From: Bacillus sp. AZ43
Lineage (GTDB): Bacteria > Actinomycetota > Actinomycetes > Mycobacteriales > Geodermatophilaceae
NCBI GenBank assembly: GCA_004570425.1
Contig: SPQJ01000013.1
Coordinates: 26,395-90,394, forward strand
Reading direction: 5' to 3'
Length of the DNA: 64,000 nt
Shown here one piece after another: positions 7,716 to 16,478 of this stretch (positions are counted from its first letter, which is position 1; the number at the start of each line of letters is the position of its first letter). Made by a program: the position numbers and the translations under genes. The notes under the pieces are model-generated. The model was given only the letters and a program-made list of their open reading frames with translations, ran no database searches and was not told where the DNA came from.

Positions 7716-9047
7716 ATGACCGGCCGGACGCCGACCGTCGCCACCGTCGAGGTGGTCCCCGTCGCGGGGCACGACAGCATGCTGCTGAACCTCAGCGGCG
7801 CGCACGGGCCCTTCTTCACCCGCAACATCGCGATCGTCACCGACTCCGAGGGGCGGACCGGGCTGGGCGAGGTGCCGGGCGGGGAGGCCATCCGCCGCAC
7901 CATCGAGGACGCCGGCGCGATGCTGACCGGGCAGCCGGTGGCGCACTACGGCCGGCTGCTGCGCTCCGCCGCGGCGGCGTTCGCCGACCGCGACGCCGGC
8001 GGTCGGGGCCAGCAGACCTTCGACCTGCGGACGACGATCCACGCCGTCACCGCGCTGGAGTCCGCGCTGCTCGACCTGCTCGGCCAGCACCTCGGCGTCC
8101 CGGTGGCCGAGCTGCTCGGCGAGGGGCAGCAGCGCGACAGCGTGCCGATGCTCGGCTACCTCTTCTACGTCGGGGACCGTACGGCCACCGATCTCCCGTA
8201 CCTGGCCGAGACCCACCCGGCCGACGACTGGGAGCGGCTGCGCCGGGAGGAGGCGATGACCCCCGAGGCGGTCGTCGCGCTGGCCGAGGCCGCGCAGGCC
8301 CGCTACGGCTTCTCCGACTTCAAGCTCAAGGGCGGGGTCCTGCCGGGGGAGCAGGAGGTCGCGGCGGTGCGTGCCCTGGCCGAGCGCTTCCCGGAGGCGC
8401 GCATCACGCTCGACCCCAACGGCGGGTGGCTGCTGGCCGACGCCGTCGAGCTCTGCCGCGACCTCGGTGACGTGCTCGCCTACGCGGAGGACCCGGTCGG
8501 GCCGGAGGGCGGCTTCTCCGGCCGGGAGACGATGGCCGAGTTCCGCCGCGCCACGGGCCTGCCGACGGCGACCAACATGATCGCCACCGACTGGCGGCAG
8601 ATGGCGCACGCGGTCCGCTCGAACGCCGTCGACATCCCGCTCGCCGACCCGCACTTCTGGACGATGCGCGGATCGGTCCGCGTGGCGCAGCTGTGCGCGG
8701 ACTTCGGGCTGACCTGGGGCTCGCACTCCAACAACCACTTCGACGTCTCCCTCGCGATGTTCACGCAGGTGGGCGCCGCCGCGCCGGGGGAGATCACCGC
8801 CCTCGACACCCACTGGATCTGGCAGGACGGGCAGCCGCTCACCCGGTCGCCCCTGCAGATCCGGGACGGCGCCATCGCGGTGCCGACGACCCCGGGCCTC
8901 GGGGTGGAGCTCGACCGCGACGCGCTCGACAAGGCCCACCAGCTCTACCTCGAGCACGGCCTCGGGGCCCGCGACGACGCCGTCGCGATGCAGTACCTCG
9001 TGCCGGGCTGGCAGTTCGACCCCAAGCGCCCCTGCCTGGTCCGCTGA
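7716..9047 (+). CDS. gudD: Glucarate dehydratase
   Basis: Enolase-superfamily enzyme dehydrating D-glucarate to 5-dehydro-4-deoxyglucarate, 443 residues (E. coli GudD has 446). Active-site landmarks of the glucarate dehydratase subgroup are present: the KxK bases Lys203/Lys205 in FKLKGG, metal ligands Asp233 (LDPNGGW), Glu258 (YAEDPVG) and Asn287 (ATNMIATDW), and the Asp311/His337 dyad (PLADPHFW and GSHSNNHFD). GGAGG precedes the ATG at 7716. It lies 28 bases after kdgD and 22 before the second dehydratase. The product is the substrate of KdgD. Confidence 0.96.
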   Translation: MTGRTPTVATVEVVPVAGHDSMLLNLSGAHGPFFTRNIAIVTDSEGRTGLGEVPGGEAIRRTIEDAGAMLTGQPVAHYGRLLRSAAAAFADRDAGGRGQQTFDLRTTIHAVTALESALLDLLGQHLGVPVAELLGEGQQRDSVPMLGYLFYVGDRTATDLPYLAETHPADDWERLRREEAMTPEAVVALAEAAQARYGFSDFKLKGGVLPGEQEVAAVRALAERFPEARITLDPNGGWLLADAVELCRDLGDVLAYAEDPVGPEGGFSGRETMAEFRRATGLPTATNMIATDWRQMAHAVRSNAVDIPLADPHFWTMRGSVRVAQLCADFGLTWGSHSNNHFDVSLAMFTQVGAAAPGEITALDTHWIWQDGQPLTRSPLQIRDGAIAVPTTPGLGVELDRDALDKAHQLYLEHGLGARDDAVAMQYLVPGWQFDPKRPCLVR

Positions 9048-9069
9048 CCCGACCCCTCCTGGAGGACGC

Positions 9070-10236
9070 ATGACCACCCTGGCCTCGGCGCCCGTGACGG
9101 CACCGGCGGTGCTCGACCGCATCGAGTCGGTGACCCTCTCCTCGGTCACCCTGCCGCTGCCCAACCCGATCAGCGACGCCAAGGTCTTCACCGGCCGGCA
9201 GCGGCCGATGACCGAGGTGGCGTTCCTCTTCGCGGAGATCCGCACGGAGGCCGGCTTCGAGGGCGTCGGGTTCAGCTACTCGAAGCGCGCCGGTGGCCCC
9301 GCGCAGTTCGCGCACGCGCGGGAGATCGCGCCCGACCTGATCGGCGAGGACCCCAACGACATCGCCCGGTTGTGGACCAAGCTCGTCTGGGCCGGCGCCT
9401 CGGTCGGCCGCAGCGGCGCCTCCACCCAGGCCATCGCGGCCATCGACGTCGCGCTGTGGGACCTCAAGGCCAAGCGCGCCGGCCTCCCGCTGGCCAAGCT
9501 GCTCGGCGCCCACCGGAACTCGGTGCGCTGCTACAACACCTCCGGCGGGTTCCTCCACGAGTCCATCGAGCAGGTGAAGGACAACGCCACCCGCACGCTG
9601 GAGAGCGGCGTCGGCGGCATCAAGATCAAGGTCGGGCTCCCGGACTCGGCCGAGGACCTGCGGCGCGTGCGGGCGGTGCGCGAGCACCTCGGGGACGCGG
9701 TGCCGTTCATGGTCGACGCCAACCAGCAGTGGGACCGAGCCACGGCCATGCGGGTCAGCCGCCGGCTCGAGGAGTTCGACCTGGTGTGGATCGAGGAGCC
9801 GCTCGACGCCTACGACGCCGAGGGGCACGCCCAGCTCGCCCGGTCCCTCGACACCGCCATCGCCACCGGTGAGATGCTCACCAGCGTCGCCGAGCACTAC
9901 GAGCTGATCCGGCAGGGGGCGGTCGACATCCTGCAGCCCGACGCCCCGCGCGTCGGCGGCATCACCCAGTTCCTGAAGCTGGCGACCCTGGCCGAGCACC
10001 GCAACCTCGGCCTGGCACCGCACTTCGCGATGGAGATCCACGTCCACCTCGCCGCCGCGTACCCGATCGAGCCGTGGGTCGAGCACTTCGACTGGCTGCA
10101 CCCGCTGTTCAACGAGCGGCTCGAGACGCGCGACGGGCGGATGCACCTCTCCGACCGGCCCGGCCTGGGCGTCACCCTGACCGAGCAGGCGCGCGCCTGG
10201 ACCGTGGACCGCGTCCACGTCGACGCGCCCCGCTGA
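9070..10236 (+). CDS. L-talarate/galactarate dehydratase (enolase superfamily)
   Basis: Mandelate-racemase-subgroup enolase-superfamily enzyme, 388 residues. Catalytic residues known for Salmonella TalrD/GalrD (K195, K197, D226, E252, E278, D301, H328) are all found with a constant offset of ten: Lys185, Lys187, Asp216, Glu242, Glu268, Asp291 and His318. The C-terminal segment APHFAMEIHVHLAAAYPIEP also matches that family. It should dehydrate galactarate (and L-talarate) to the same product that GudD makes from glucarate, feeding KdgD. A GGAGG ribosome site precedes the ATG. A different acid-sugar specificity within the subgroup is the main alternative. Confidence 0.88.
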   Translation: MTTLASAPVTAPAVLDRIESVTLSSVTLPLPNPISDAKVFTGRQRPMTEVAFLFAEIRTEAGFEGVGFSYSKRAGGPAQFAHAREIAPDLIGEDPNDIARLWTKLVWAGASVGRSGASTQAIAAIDVALWDLKAKRAGLPLAKLLGAHRNSVRCYNTSGGFLHESIEQVKDNATRTLESGVGGIKIKVGLPDSAEDLRRVRAVREHLGDAVPFMVDANQQWDRATAMRVSRRLEEFDLVWIEEPLDAYDAEGHAQLARSLDTAIATGEMLTSVAEHYELIRQGAVDILQPDAPRVGGITQFLKLATLAEHRNLGLAPHFAMEIHVHLAAAYPIEPWVEHFDWLHPLFNERLETRDGRMHLSDRPGLGVTLTEQARAWTVDRVHVDAPR

Positions 10237-10258
10237 CACCACCACGAGGAGCACCCCC

Positions 10259-11773
10259 ATGGACGTCGTGAGCATCGATCCCCGCACCGGCGAGACCGTC
10301 GAGGTCGTCGCCCAGGAGACCACCACCGCGGAGGTGGACCGGCTGGTCGCCGCGGCGCTCGACGCGGCCCCCGCGCTCGACGCGATGGGCCGGGCCGGCC
10401 GCGCCGCGCTGCTCCGCGCCCTGGCCGACGCGCTCGAGGGCCGCCGGGACGACGTCGTCGCCGTCGCCGACCGGGAGACCGGGCTGGGCGAGACCCGGCT
10501 CAACGGCGAGCTCACCCGGACCGCCTACCAGCTGCGCCTCTTCGCCGAGGTCCTGGAGGAGGGCAGCTACCTGGAGGCGACCATCGACCACGCCGGCCAG
10601 ACGCCCATGGGGCCGCGGCCGGACCTGCGCCGCATGCTGGTGCCGATCGGCCCGGTCGCCGTCTTCGGCGCCAGCAACTTCCCCCTGGCCTTCTCCGTGC
10701 CCGGCGGTGACACCGCCTCCGCGCTGGCCGCCGGGTCGCCGGTGGTCGTCAAGGCGCACGGGTCGCACCCCGCGACCTCGCAGCTGGTCTTCGACCTCCT
10801 GGTCGAGGCCGCCCGCGCCGCGGGCGCCCCCGAGGGCACGCTCGGCCTCGTCCACGGCGTCCAGGCCGGCGCCGACCTCGTCGCGCACCCGGCGATCCGG
10901 GCCGTCGGGTTCACCGGCTCGGTCAACGGCGGCCGGGCACTGCTCGCGATCATCGAGCAGCGGCCGGACCCCATCCCCTTCTTCGGCGAGCTGTCGAGCC
11001 TCAACCCCGTCGTGGTCACCCCGCGCGCGGCCGCCGAGCGCGGCCCGCAGATCGGGACCGAGCTCGTCGGGTCGTTCACCCTCGGCGCCGGCCAGTTCTG
11101 CACCAAGCCCGGCCTGGCCTTCGTCCCCGCCGGCCCCGAGGGTGACGCGCTGCTCGAGGCCATGGCCGAGAGCGTGCGCTCGGCAGCGCCGCAGACCCTG
11201 CTGAACGAGGGCATCGCGAACTCGTTCGGCCGGATCTCCTCCGGGCTGGCCGAGCTGCCAGGCGTCGAGACCGTGGCGCAGGGCAGCTCGCCCGACGGCC
11301 CCGGCTTCCGGGCGACGCCGCTGCTGCTCCAGACCTCCGCGGGCGAGCTGCCGCACGAGGTGACCGAGGAGTGCTTCGGCCCGGTGGCCGTCGTGGCCCG
11401 GTACGAGGACGAGAAGTCGCTCTTCTCGGCACTGGAGCTGATGCCGTCGTCGCTCACCGCGACGGTCCTGCGCGGCGAGGGCGAGACCGACCTGCCGCTC
11501 GCGGTCTCGCAGGAGCTGCGCACCCGCGCCGGCCGCCTGGTGTACGACGCGTACCCCACGGGCGTGGCCGTCTCCTGGGCCCAGCACCACGGCGGACCGT
11601 GGCCGTCGACGAACTCGCAGCACACCTCGGTCGGCACCACCGCCATCCGCCGGTTCCTGCGCCCGGTGACGTGGCAGGGCGCGCCCGCGGAGGTGCTCCC
11701 TGAGGAGCTGAGGGAGGACTACCAGGGCATCCCGCGCCGCATCGACGGGACGCTGCGGGTCGCCCGTGGCTGA
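10259..11773 (+). CDS. 2-oxoglutarate semialdehyde (2,5-dioxovalerate) dehydrogenase
   Basis: NAD(P)+-dependent aldehyde dehydrogenase oxidising 2,5-dioxopentanoate to 2-oxoglutarate, the last step of aldarate degradation. It has 504 residues. The catalytic cysteine is Cys281 (GAGQFCTKPG) and the general-base glutamate is Glu244 (FFGELSSLNP). The cofactor-loop region includes FGASNFPLAFSVPGGDTASALAAG and GFTGSVNGG, typical of the KGSADH-III/2,5-dioxovalerate dehydrogenase group rather than of general ALDHs. GAGGAG precedes the ATG at 10259. The last eight bases overlap the start of the next gene. Confidence 0.93.
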   Translation: MDVVSIDPRTGETVEVVAQETTTAEVDRLVAAALDAAPALDAMGRAGRAALLRALADALEGRRDDVVAVADRETGLGETRLNGELTRTAYQLRLFAEVLEEGSYLEATIDHAGQTPMGPRPDLRRMLVPIGPVAVFGASNFPLAFSVPGGDTASALAAGSPVVVKAHGSHPATSQLVFDLLVEAARAAGAPEGTLGLVHGVQAGADLVAHPAIRAVGFTGSVNGGRALLAIIEQRPDPIPFFGELSSLNPVVVTPRAAAERGPQIGTELVGSFTLGAGQFCTKPGLAFVPAGPEGDALLEAMAESVRSAAPQTLLNEGIANSFGRISSGLAELPGVETVAQGSSPDGPGFRATPLLLQTSAGELPHEVTEECFGPVAVVARYEDEKSLFSALELMPSSLTATVLRGEGETDLPLAVSQELRTRAGRLVYDAYPTGVAVSWAQHHGGPWPSTNSQHTSVGTTAIRRFLRPVTWQGAPAEVLPEELREDYQGIPRRIDGTLRVARG

Positions 11774-12629
11774 GCGGATCGCCCTGGTCGGCTCGGAACG
11801 CGGGCTGCGGGTCGACCCCGACCTGCCGCTCGCGTCGGCTGCGCTGGCCGACGCCGGGCTCGCCGTCGACCTGGTCCGCTGGGACGACCCGGCGGTCGAC
11901 TGGACCGGCTACGACCTCGCCGTCGTCCGGTCCTGCTGGGACTACGCCTGGCGGCTCGAGGAGTTCCTGGGCTGGGCCGCGGGCGTCCCACGGCTGCGCA
12001 ACCCGGTCGAGGTGCTGCGGTGGAACACCGACAAGACCTACCTGCGCGACCTGGAGGCGGCCGGGCTCCCGGTCGTCCCGACCGTCTGGGACCCGGGCGC
12101 GGCCGACGAGCTGCCGCACGCGGGGGAGTGGGTGGTCAAGCCGTCGGTCTCCGCGGGATCGCGCGACACCGCACGGTGGACCGATGCCGGCGCCGCCCTG
12201 GCGCACGCGACCGAGCTGACCTCGGCGGGCCGGACGGCGATGGTCCAGCCCTACCTCGCCAGCGTCGACGAGGCGGGGGAGACGGCGATGCTCTTCATCG
12301 GCGGCCGCTTCTCGCACGCCGTCCGCAAGGGGCCGCTGCTGCGGCGCGGGGAGGGCGTCCGCCAGGACCGGGACAGCCGCGGCGACCTCCGTGCGACGAC
12401 GCCCACCGAGGCGCAGCGGGACCTCGCGCAGCGGGTGTTCGACGCGGTCCCCGGCCTGGTGGGCGTGGACGACGCTCCGCTGTACGCGCGCATCGACCTC
12501 GTCGGCGACGCGGACGGGCGGCCGGTCGTGCTGGAGCTGGAGCTCGCCGAGCCCAGCCTGTTCCTGCCCCAGGCCCCCGGGGCGGTGGCCACCCTGGTGC
12601 GGGCGGTGGAGGCGGAACTGTCCCGGTGA
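11766..12629 (+). CDS. ATP-grasp ligase of unknown substrate
   Basis: A 287-residue ATP-grasp enzyme of the RimK/DcsG-like group. The pre-ATP-grasp half has LVRWDDPAVDWTGYDLAVVR, then WNTDKTYLRDLEAAGLPVVPT begins the ATP-grasp fold. EWVVKPSVSAGSRDT holds the nucleotide-binding lysine, and VVLELELAEPSLFL carries the C-terminal metal-binding acidic residues. Such enzymes join a carboxylate to an amine or similar nucleophile through an acyl phosphate; relatives include the D-cycloserine ligase DcsG, but the substrate here cannot be deduced. The GTG start overlaps the dehydrogenase gene, and its stop overlaps the next start (GTGA), so it is translated as part of the aldarate operon although it has no known place in that pathway. 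Confidence 0.8.
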   Translation: MAERIALVGSERGLRVDPDLPLASAALADAGLAVDLVRWDDPAVDWTGYDLAVVRSCWDYAWRLEEFLGWAAGVPRLRNPVEVLRWNTDKTYLRDLEAAGLPVVPTVWDPGAADELPHAGEWVVKPSVSAGSRDTARWTDAGAALAHATELTSAGRTAMVQPYLASVDEAGETAMLFIGGRFSHAVRKGPLLRRGEGVRQDRDSRGDLRATTPTEAQRDLAQRVFDAVPGLVGVDDAPLYARIDLVGDADGRPVVLELELAEPSLFLPQAPGAVATLVRAVEAELSR

Positions 12630-13552
12630 GCGGGGTGCTGGGCGGGTTCGCCGCCCTCGCCGCGGTGATCGCCGTCGGCTGGGTCGTGGGTCGATCCGGG
12701 CTGCTCGGGTCCGACGCCCCGGGGATCCTGTCCCGCCTGTCGTTCTTCGTCGCCACCCCGGCGCTGCTCTTCCTCACCCTCGGGCGCGCCGACACCCACG
12801 ACGTGCTCTCCTTCGCCCTGCTGGGGACGGCGGGCAGCGCGGTCGTGGTCGCCCTGTTGTTCGTCGGGCTGGCCTGGTGGCGCTGGCGACTGCCGGCGGC
12901 CCAGCTGGCGACCGGTGCGCTGTCCGCCTCCTACGTCAACGCCGGCAACCTCGGCGTCCCGGTGTCGGTGTACATCCTCGGGGACGCCGCGTACGTCGCC
13001 CCGGTGCTGCTCTTCCAGGTGCTCGTCATGGCGCCGATCGGGCTGGCGGTGCTCGCCCGCTCCCGGTCCGAGGGTCCGGCGACCAGCCGGTGGCGGCTGG
13101 TCCTGCAGCCGCTCCGGACGCCGGTGGTGATCGGCTGCGCCCTGGGCCTGCTCCTGGCCGCCAGCGGCGGCGAGCTCCCGGCGATCGTCCTCGAACCCGT
13201 CGAGCTGATCGCGGCGCTGGCGGTACCGGCCGCGCTGCTCGCCTACGGGATGACGCTGCACGGGGCGCCCCGCCCGGCCGCCGGTCCGCTCGCCGGTCAG
13301 GTGTGGCTCGCCGTCGTCCTCAAGAACGTCGCGATGCCGGCCGTCGCGTACGCGCTGGGCCGGTGGGGAGCGGGCCTGGACGGCGTCGCGCTGCTCGCGG
13401 TGACGGTCACCTCCGCGCTGCCGACCGCGCAGAACGTGTTCGTGTACGCCGCGACCTACGACCGCGGCACCCTGCTGGCCCGCGACGTGATCCTGCTCAG
13501 CACCCTGCTGTCGGTCCCCGTGCTGGTCGGCATCGCACTGGTGCTCGGATGA
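12626..13552 (+). CDS. AEC family transporter (auxin efflux carrier/permease-like)
   Basis: Membrane transporter of the AEC family, 308 residues with about ten hydrophobic segments in two five-helix repeats. Family signs are the N-terminal VVGRSGLLGSDAPGILSRLSFFVATPALLF and the crossover asparagine/proline regions SYVNAGNLGVPVSVYILG and TSALPTAQNVFVYAATY. Bacterial members export or exchange malate and other organic anions. Its start (GTG 12626) overlaps the ATP-grasp stop, and malate:quinone oxidoreductase follows ten bases after its end. A role moving C4/C5 carboxylates is reasonable but unproven. Confidence 0.88.
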   Translation: MSGVLGGFAALAAVIAVGWVVGRSGLLGSDAPGILSRLSFFVATPALLFLTLGRADTHDVLSFALLGTAGSAVVVALLFVGLAWWRWRLPAAQLATGALSASYVNAGNLGVPVSVYILGDAAYVAPVLLFQVLVMAPIGLAVLARSRSEGPATSRWRLVLQPLRTPVVIGCALGLLLAASGGELPAIVLEPVELIAALAVPAALLAYGMTLHGAPRPAAGPLAGQVWLAVVLKNVAMPAVAYALGRWGAGLDGVALLAVTVTSALPTAQNVFVYAATYDRGTLLARDVILLSTLLSVPVLVGIALVLG

Positions 13553-13562
13553 GAGGAGACCC

Positions 13563-15047
13563 GTGACCGAGGAGTTCGACGCCGTCCTGGTCGGCGGCGG
13601 CGTCATGAGCGCCACGCTGGGCATGCTGCTCAGCGAGCTGGAGCCGGGGTGGCGGATCGCCGTCGTCGAGCGGTTGCCCGAGGCCGGGCTGGAGAGCTCG
13701 AGCGCCTGGAACAACGCCGGGACCGGCCATGCCGGGCTCTGCGAGTTCAACTACACGCCGCGGCGGCCCGACGGCTCGGTGGACGTGTCGCGGGCCGTGG
13801 AGATCGGGGAGCAGTTCTCCGCCTCGCTCCTCTTCTGGGCCCACCTCGCCGGCGCCGGGGTGCTCGGCGCGCCGGCCGACGTCGTCCGGTCGGTCCCGCA
13901 CCTGGGGTTCGGCCGCGGCCCCGACGGCGTGGCGCACCTGCGTGGTCGCTTCGAGGCGCTGCAGGAGCACCCGCTCTTCGCCGGCACCGAGTTCAGCGGC
14001 GACCCGGCCGTGCTCCGCGACTGGCTGCCGCTGATGTTCACCGACCGGCCGGCGGGCGAGGAGCTGGCGGTCACCCGGTCGGCCCGGGGGACCGACGTCG
14101 ACTTCGGCGTCCTGACCCGCCGGCTGCTCGCGGGGCTGCGGTCGCGCGGCGGCTCGGTGCGGCTGGGTTCCGAGGTGCGGGCCCTGCGGCGGAACGGCAC
14201 CGGGTGGCAGGTCGACGTGCGCGACGTGGCCACCCGTGAGCCCCGCCGTCTGCGCACGCCGTTCGTCTTCGTCGGTGCCGGGGGCGGCACGCTGCCGCTC
14301 CTCCAGCGGGCCGGCGTCCCGGAGGTGCGCCGGTACGGCGCGTTCCCGATCAGCGGCCAGTTCCTCCGGACGGCGCGTCCGGAGCTCGTGGCCGCCCACC
14401 GGGCGAAGGTGTACGGCCACGCGGAGCCCGGCGCGCCCACGATCTCCGTGCCGCACCTCGACCACCGGACCGTCGACGGGCGGGAGTACCTGATGTTCGG
14501 GCCGTTCGCGGCGTTCTCGCCCCGCTTCCTCCGCACCGGGCGGCGCAGCGACCTCCTGCGGTCGGTGCGCCCCGGCAACCTCCCGGTCCTCGCGGCGTCG
14601 GCCCGCGACAACCGGTCGCTCATGGCGTACCTGGTCCGGCAGGTCGCGCAGACGTCCCGGGCACGGGCGGCGGCGCTGCGGATGTTCGTGCCGGAGGTGC
14701 GGCCCGAGGACTGGGAACTGATCACCGCCGGGCAGCGGGTGCAGGTGCTGAAGATGACCGACGGCCGCCGCGGCGCGATGGTCGGGTTCGGCACCGAGCT
14801 GGTCGCCTCCGCCGGCGGCTCGCTCACCGCCCTCCTCGGCGCCTCGCCGGGCGCCAGCACCGCGGTGGCGACGATGGTCGACGTCCTGGCCGCGGGCTTC
14901 CCGGGGCGCATGCCCGGCTGGGCTGCGCGGCTCGCGGAGATCTCCGGCGACCGGTCCGACCTGGCCGACCTGACCGCACGCACCGACGCGGCGCGCCGGA
15001 TCCTGGGCCTGGACCCGGCCGGCACGCCCGGGAAGGACCCCGCATGA
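13563..15047 (+). CDS. mqo: Malate:quinone oxidoreductase
   Basis: FAD-dependent, membrane-associated malate dehydrogenase transferring electrons from L-malate to quinone and yielding oxaloacetate. It has 494 residues. The FAD-binding start is DAVLVGGGVMSATLGMLL, and the SSAWNNAGTGHAGLCEFNYTP block is diagnostic for Mqo. The C-terminal SAGGSLTALLGASPGASTA segment is also family-specific. GAGGAG precedes the GTG start. It sits at the end of the aldarate run. 2-Oxoglutarate enters the TCA cycle and becomes malate, so Mqo would help carry this carbon forward; that rationale is inference. Confidence 0.95.
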   Translation: MTEEFDAVLVGGGVMSATLGMLLSELEPGWRIAVVERLPEAGLESSSAWNNAGTGHAGLCEFNYTPRRPDGSVDVSRAVEIGEQFSASLLFWAHLAGAGVLGAPADVVRSVPHLGFGRGPDGVAHLRGRFEALQEHPLFAGTEFSGDPAVLRDWLPLMFTDRPAGEELAVTRSARGTDVDFGVLTRRLLAGLRSRGGSVRLGSEVRALRRNGTGWQVDVRDVATREPRRLRTPFVFVGAGGGTLPLLQRAGVPEVRRYGAFPISGQFLRTARPELVAAHRAKVYGHAEPGAPTISVPHLDHRTVDGREYLMFGPFAAFSPRFLRTGRRSDLLRSVRPGNLPVLAASARDNRSLMAYLVRQVAQTSRARAAALRMFVPEVRPEDWELITAGQRVQVLKMTDGRRGAMVGFGTELVASAGGSLTALLGASPGASTAVATMVDVLAAGFPGRMPGWAARLAEISGDRSDLADLTARTDAARRILGLDPAGTPGKDPA

Positions 15048-16468
15048 CGCACCCCGACCTGCTGGCCCGACTGCGCGAGGTGGTCGGCGACGCCGGGCTG
15101 GTCACCGACCCCGACCGGCTGGCCGGCTACCTCACCGACTGGCGGAACGCGTACCGGGGGAGCGCCGCTGTCGTCGTCCGGCCCGGCACGACCGAGGAGG
15201 TCGCGGCCGTCGTCGCCCTCTGCCGGGAGGCCGGGGTCGCGGTGGTCCCGCAGGGCGGCAACACCGGCCTGTGCGGCGGCGCCGTCCCCGACGCGTCCGG
15301 CCGCGAGGTGGTGCTCTCGCTGACCCGGCTGCGGCGGATCCGCGAGGTGGACCCGGCCAACCAGACGATCACCGTCGAGGCCGGCGTCGTCCTGCAGCAG
15401 GTCCAGGAGGCGGCGGCCGCCGTCGACCGCCTGTTCCCGCTCTCCCTCGGGTCGGAGGCGAGCTGCACCGTCGGTGGCAACCTCTCGACCAACGCGGGTG
15501 GCACCGCCGTCCTGCGCTACGGGAACATGCGCGACCTCACCCTGGGCCTGGAGGTCGTCCTGCCCGACGGGCGGGTGCTGGACGGCCTGCGCGGGCTGCG
15601 CAAGGACAACACCGGCTACGACCTCAAGCACCTGTTCATCGGGGCGGAGGGCACGCTCGGCGTCGTGACGGCGGCGGTGCTGAAGCTGTACCCGGCCCTG
15701 CGCAGCCGGGCGACGGCGTGGGTCGCCCTCCCGTCACCCCAGGCCGCCGTCGACCTGCTCGGGGTCTTCCGGACGCTGGTCGGCGACCGGGTCACCGCGT
15801 TCGAGGTCATGTCCCGCCAGAGCGTCGACTTCGTGCTCGCCCACGTCGCCGGTGCCCGGGATCCCTTCCCCGAGCCCCATCCCTGGTACGCCCTCGTCGA
15901 CCTGGGCGACACGCTCGCCGACGCCGCGCTCGGGGCACAGCTGGAGGCGGGACTGGCCGAGGCGTTCGAGCGGGACCTCGTCCTGGACGCCGTCGTCGGA
16001 TCGGGGACGGCGCAGGTCGCGGCGCTGTGGACGCTGCGCGAGGGGATCTCGGAGGCCCAGAACTTCGAGGGACCGAGCCTCAAGCACGACGTCACGGTGC
16101 CGGTGAGCAGCATCGCCGCCTTCGTCGAGGAGACCGACCGCGCGCTGGCCGAGGCGGTCCCGGGCATCCGCGCCGTCGTCTACGGACACATCGGCGACGG
16201 CAACCTGCACTACAACCTGAGCAAGCCGGTCGGCGCCGACGACGACGGCTTCCGGGCCCGCGCCGACGAGCTGGCGCGGATCGTCTACGACGCGACCGCG
16301 CGGTTCGACGGCAGCATCAGCGCCGAGCACGGGCTCGGCCAGAGCAAGCGGCAGATCGTCGCCGACTACAAGGACCCGGTGGCCCTGGACCTCATGCGCG
16401 GGATCAAGGAACTGCTCGATCCCGCCGGCCTGATGAACCCCGGCAAGGTCCTGCCCGACCGGCGCTGA
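15044..16468 (+). CDS. FAD-linked D-2-hydroxyacid dehydrogenase (D-2-hydroxyglutarate/D-lactate type)
   Basis: Flavoprotein of the GlcD/D-2-hydroxyglutarate dehydrogenase family, 474 residues. The PCMH-type FAD domain (about residues 40-220) includes PQGGNTGLCGGAVPD and ASCTVGGNLSTNAGGTAVLRYG. The C-terminal catalytic domain has the metal-binding histidines in YGHIGDGNLHYN and the closing SAEHGLGQSKR. There is no iron-sulfur domain. The ATG overlaps the mqo stop (ATGA). D-2-hydroxyglutarate would give 2-oxoglutarate, the same compound that ends the aldarate pathway, so that substrate fits the locus. D-lactate or glycolate cannot be excluded from sequence alone. Confidence 0.85.
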   Translation: MTHPDLLARLREVVGDAGLVTDPDRLAGYLTDWRNAYRGSAAVVVRPGTTEEVAAVVALCREAGVAVVPQGGNTGLCGGAVPDASGREVVLSLTRLRRIREVDPANQTITVEAGVVLQQVQEAAAAVDRLFPLSLGSEASCTVGGNLSTNAGGTAVLRYGNMRDLTLGLEVVLPDGRVLDGLRGLRKDNTGYDLKHLFIGAEGTLGVVTAAVLKLYPALRSRATAWVALPSPQAAVDLLGVFRTLVGDRVTAFEVMSRQSVDFVLAHVAGARDPFPEPHPWYALVDLGDTLADAALGAQLEAGLAEAFERDLVLDAVVGSGTAQVAALWTLREGISEAQNFEGPSLKHDVTVPVSSIAAFVEETDRALAEAVPGIRAVVYGHIGDGNLHYNLSKPVGADDDGFRARADELARIVYDATARFDGSISAEHGLGQSKRQIVADYKDPVALDLMRGIKELLDPAGLMNPGKVLPDRR

Positions 16469-16478
16469 CCGGCGTCCC

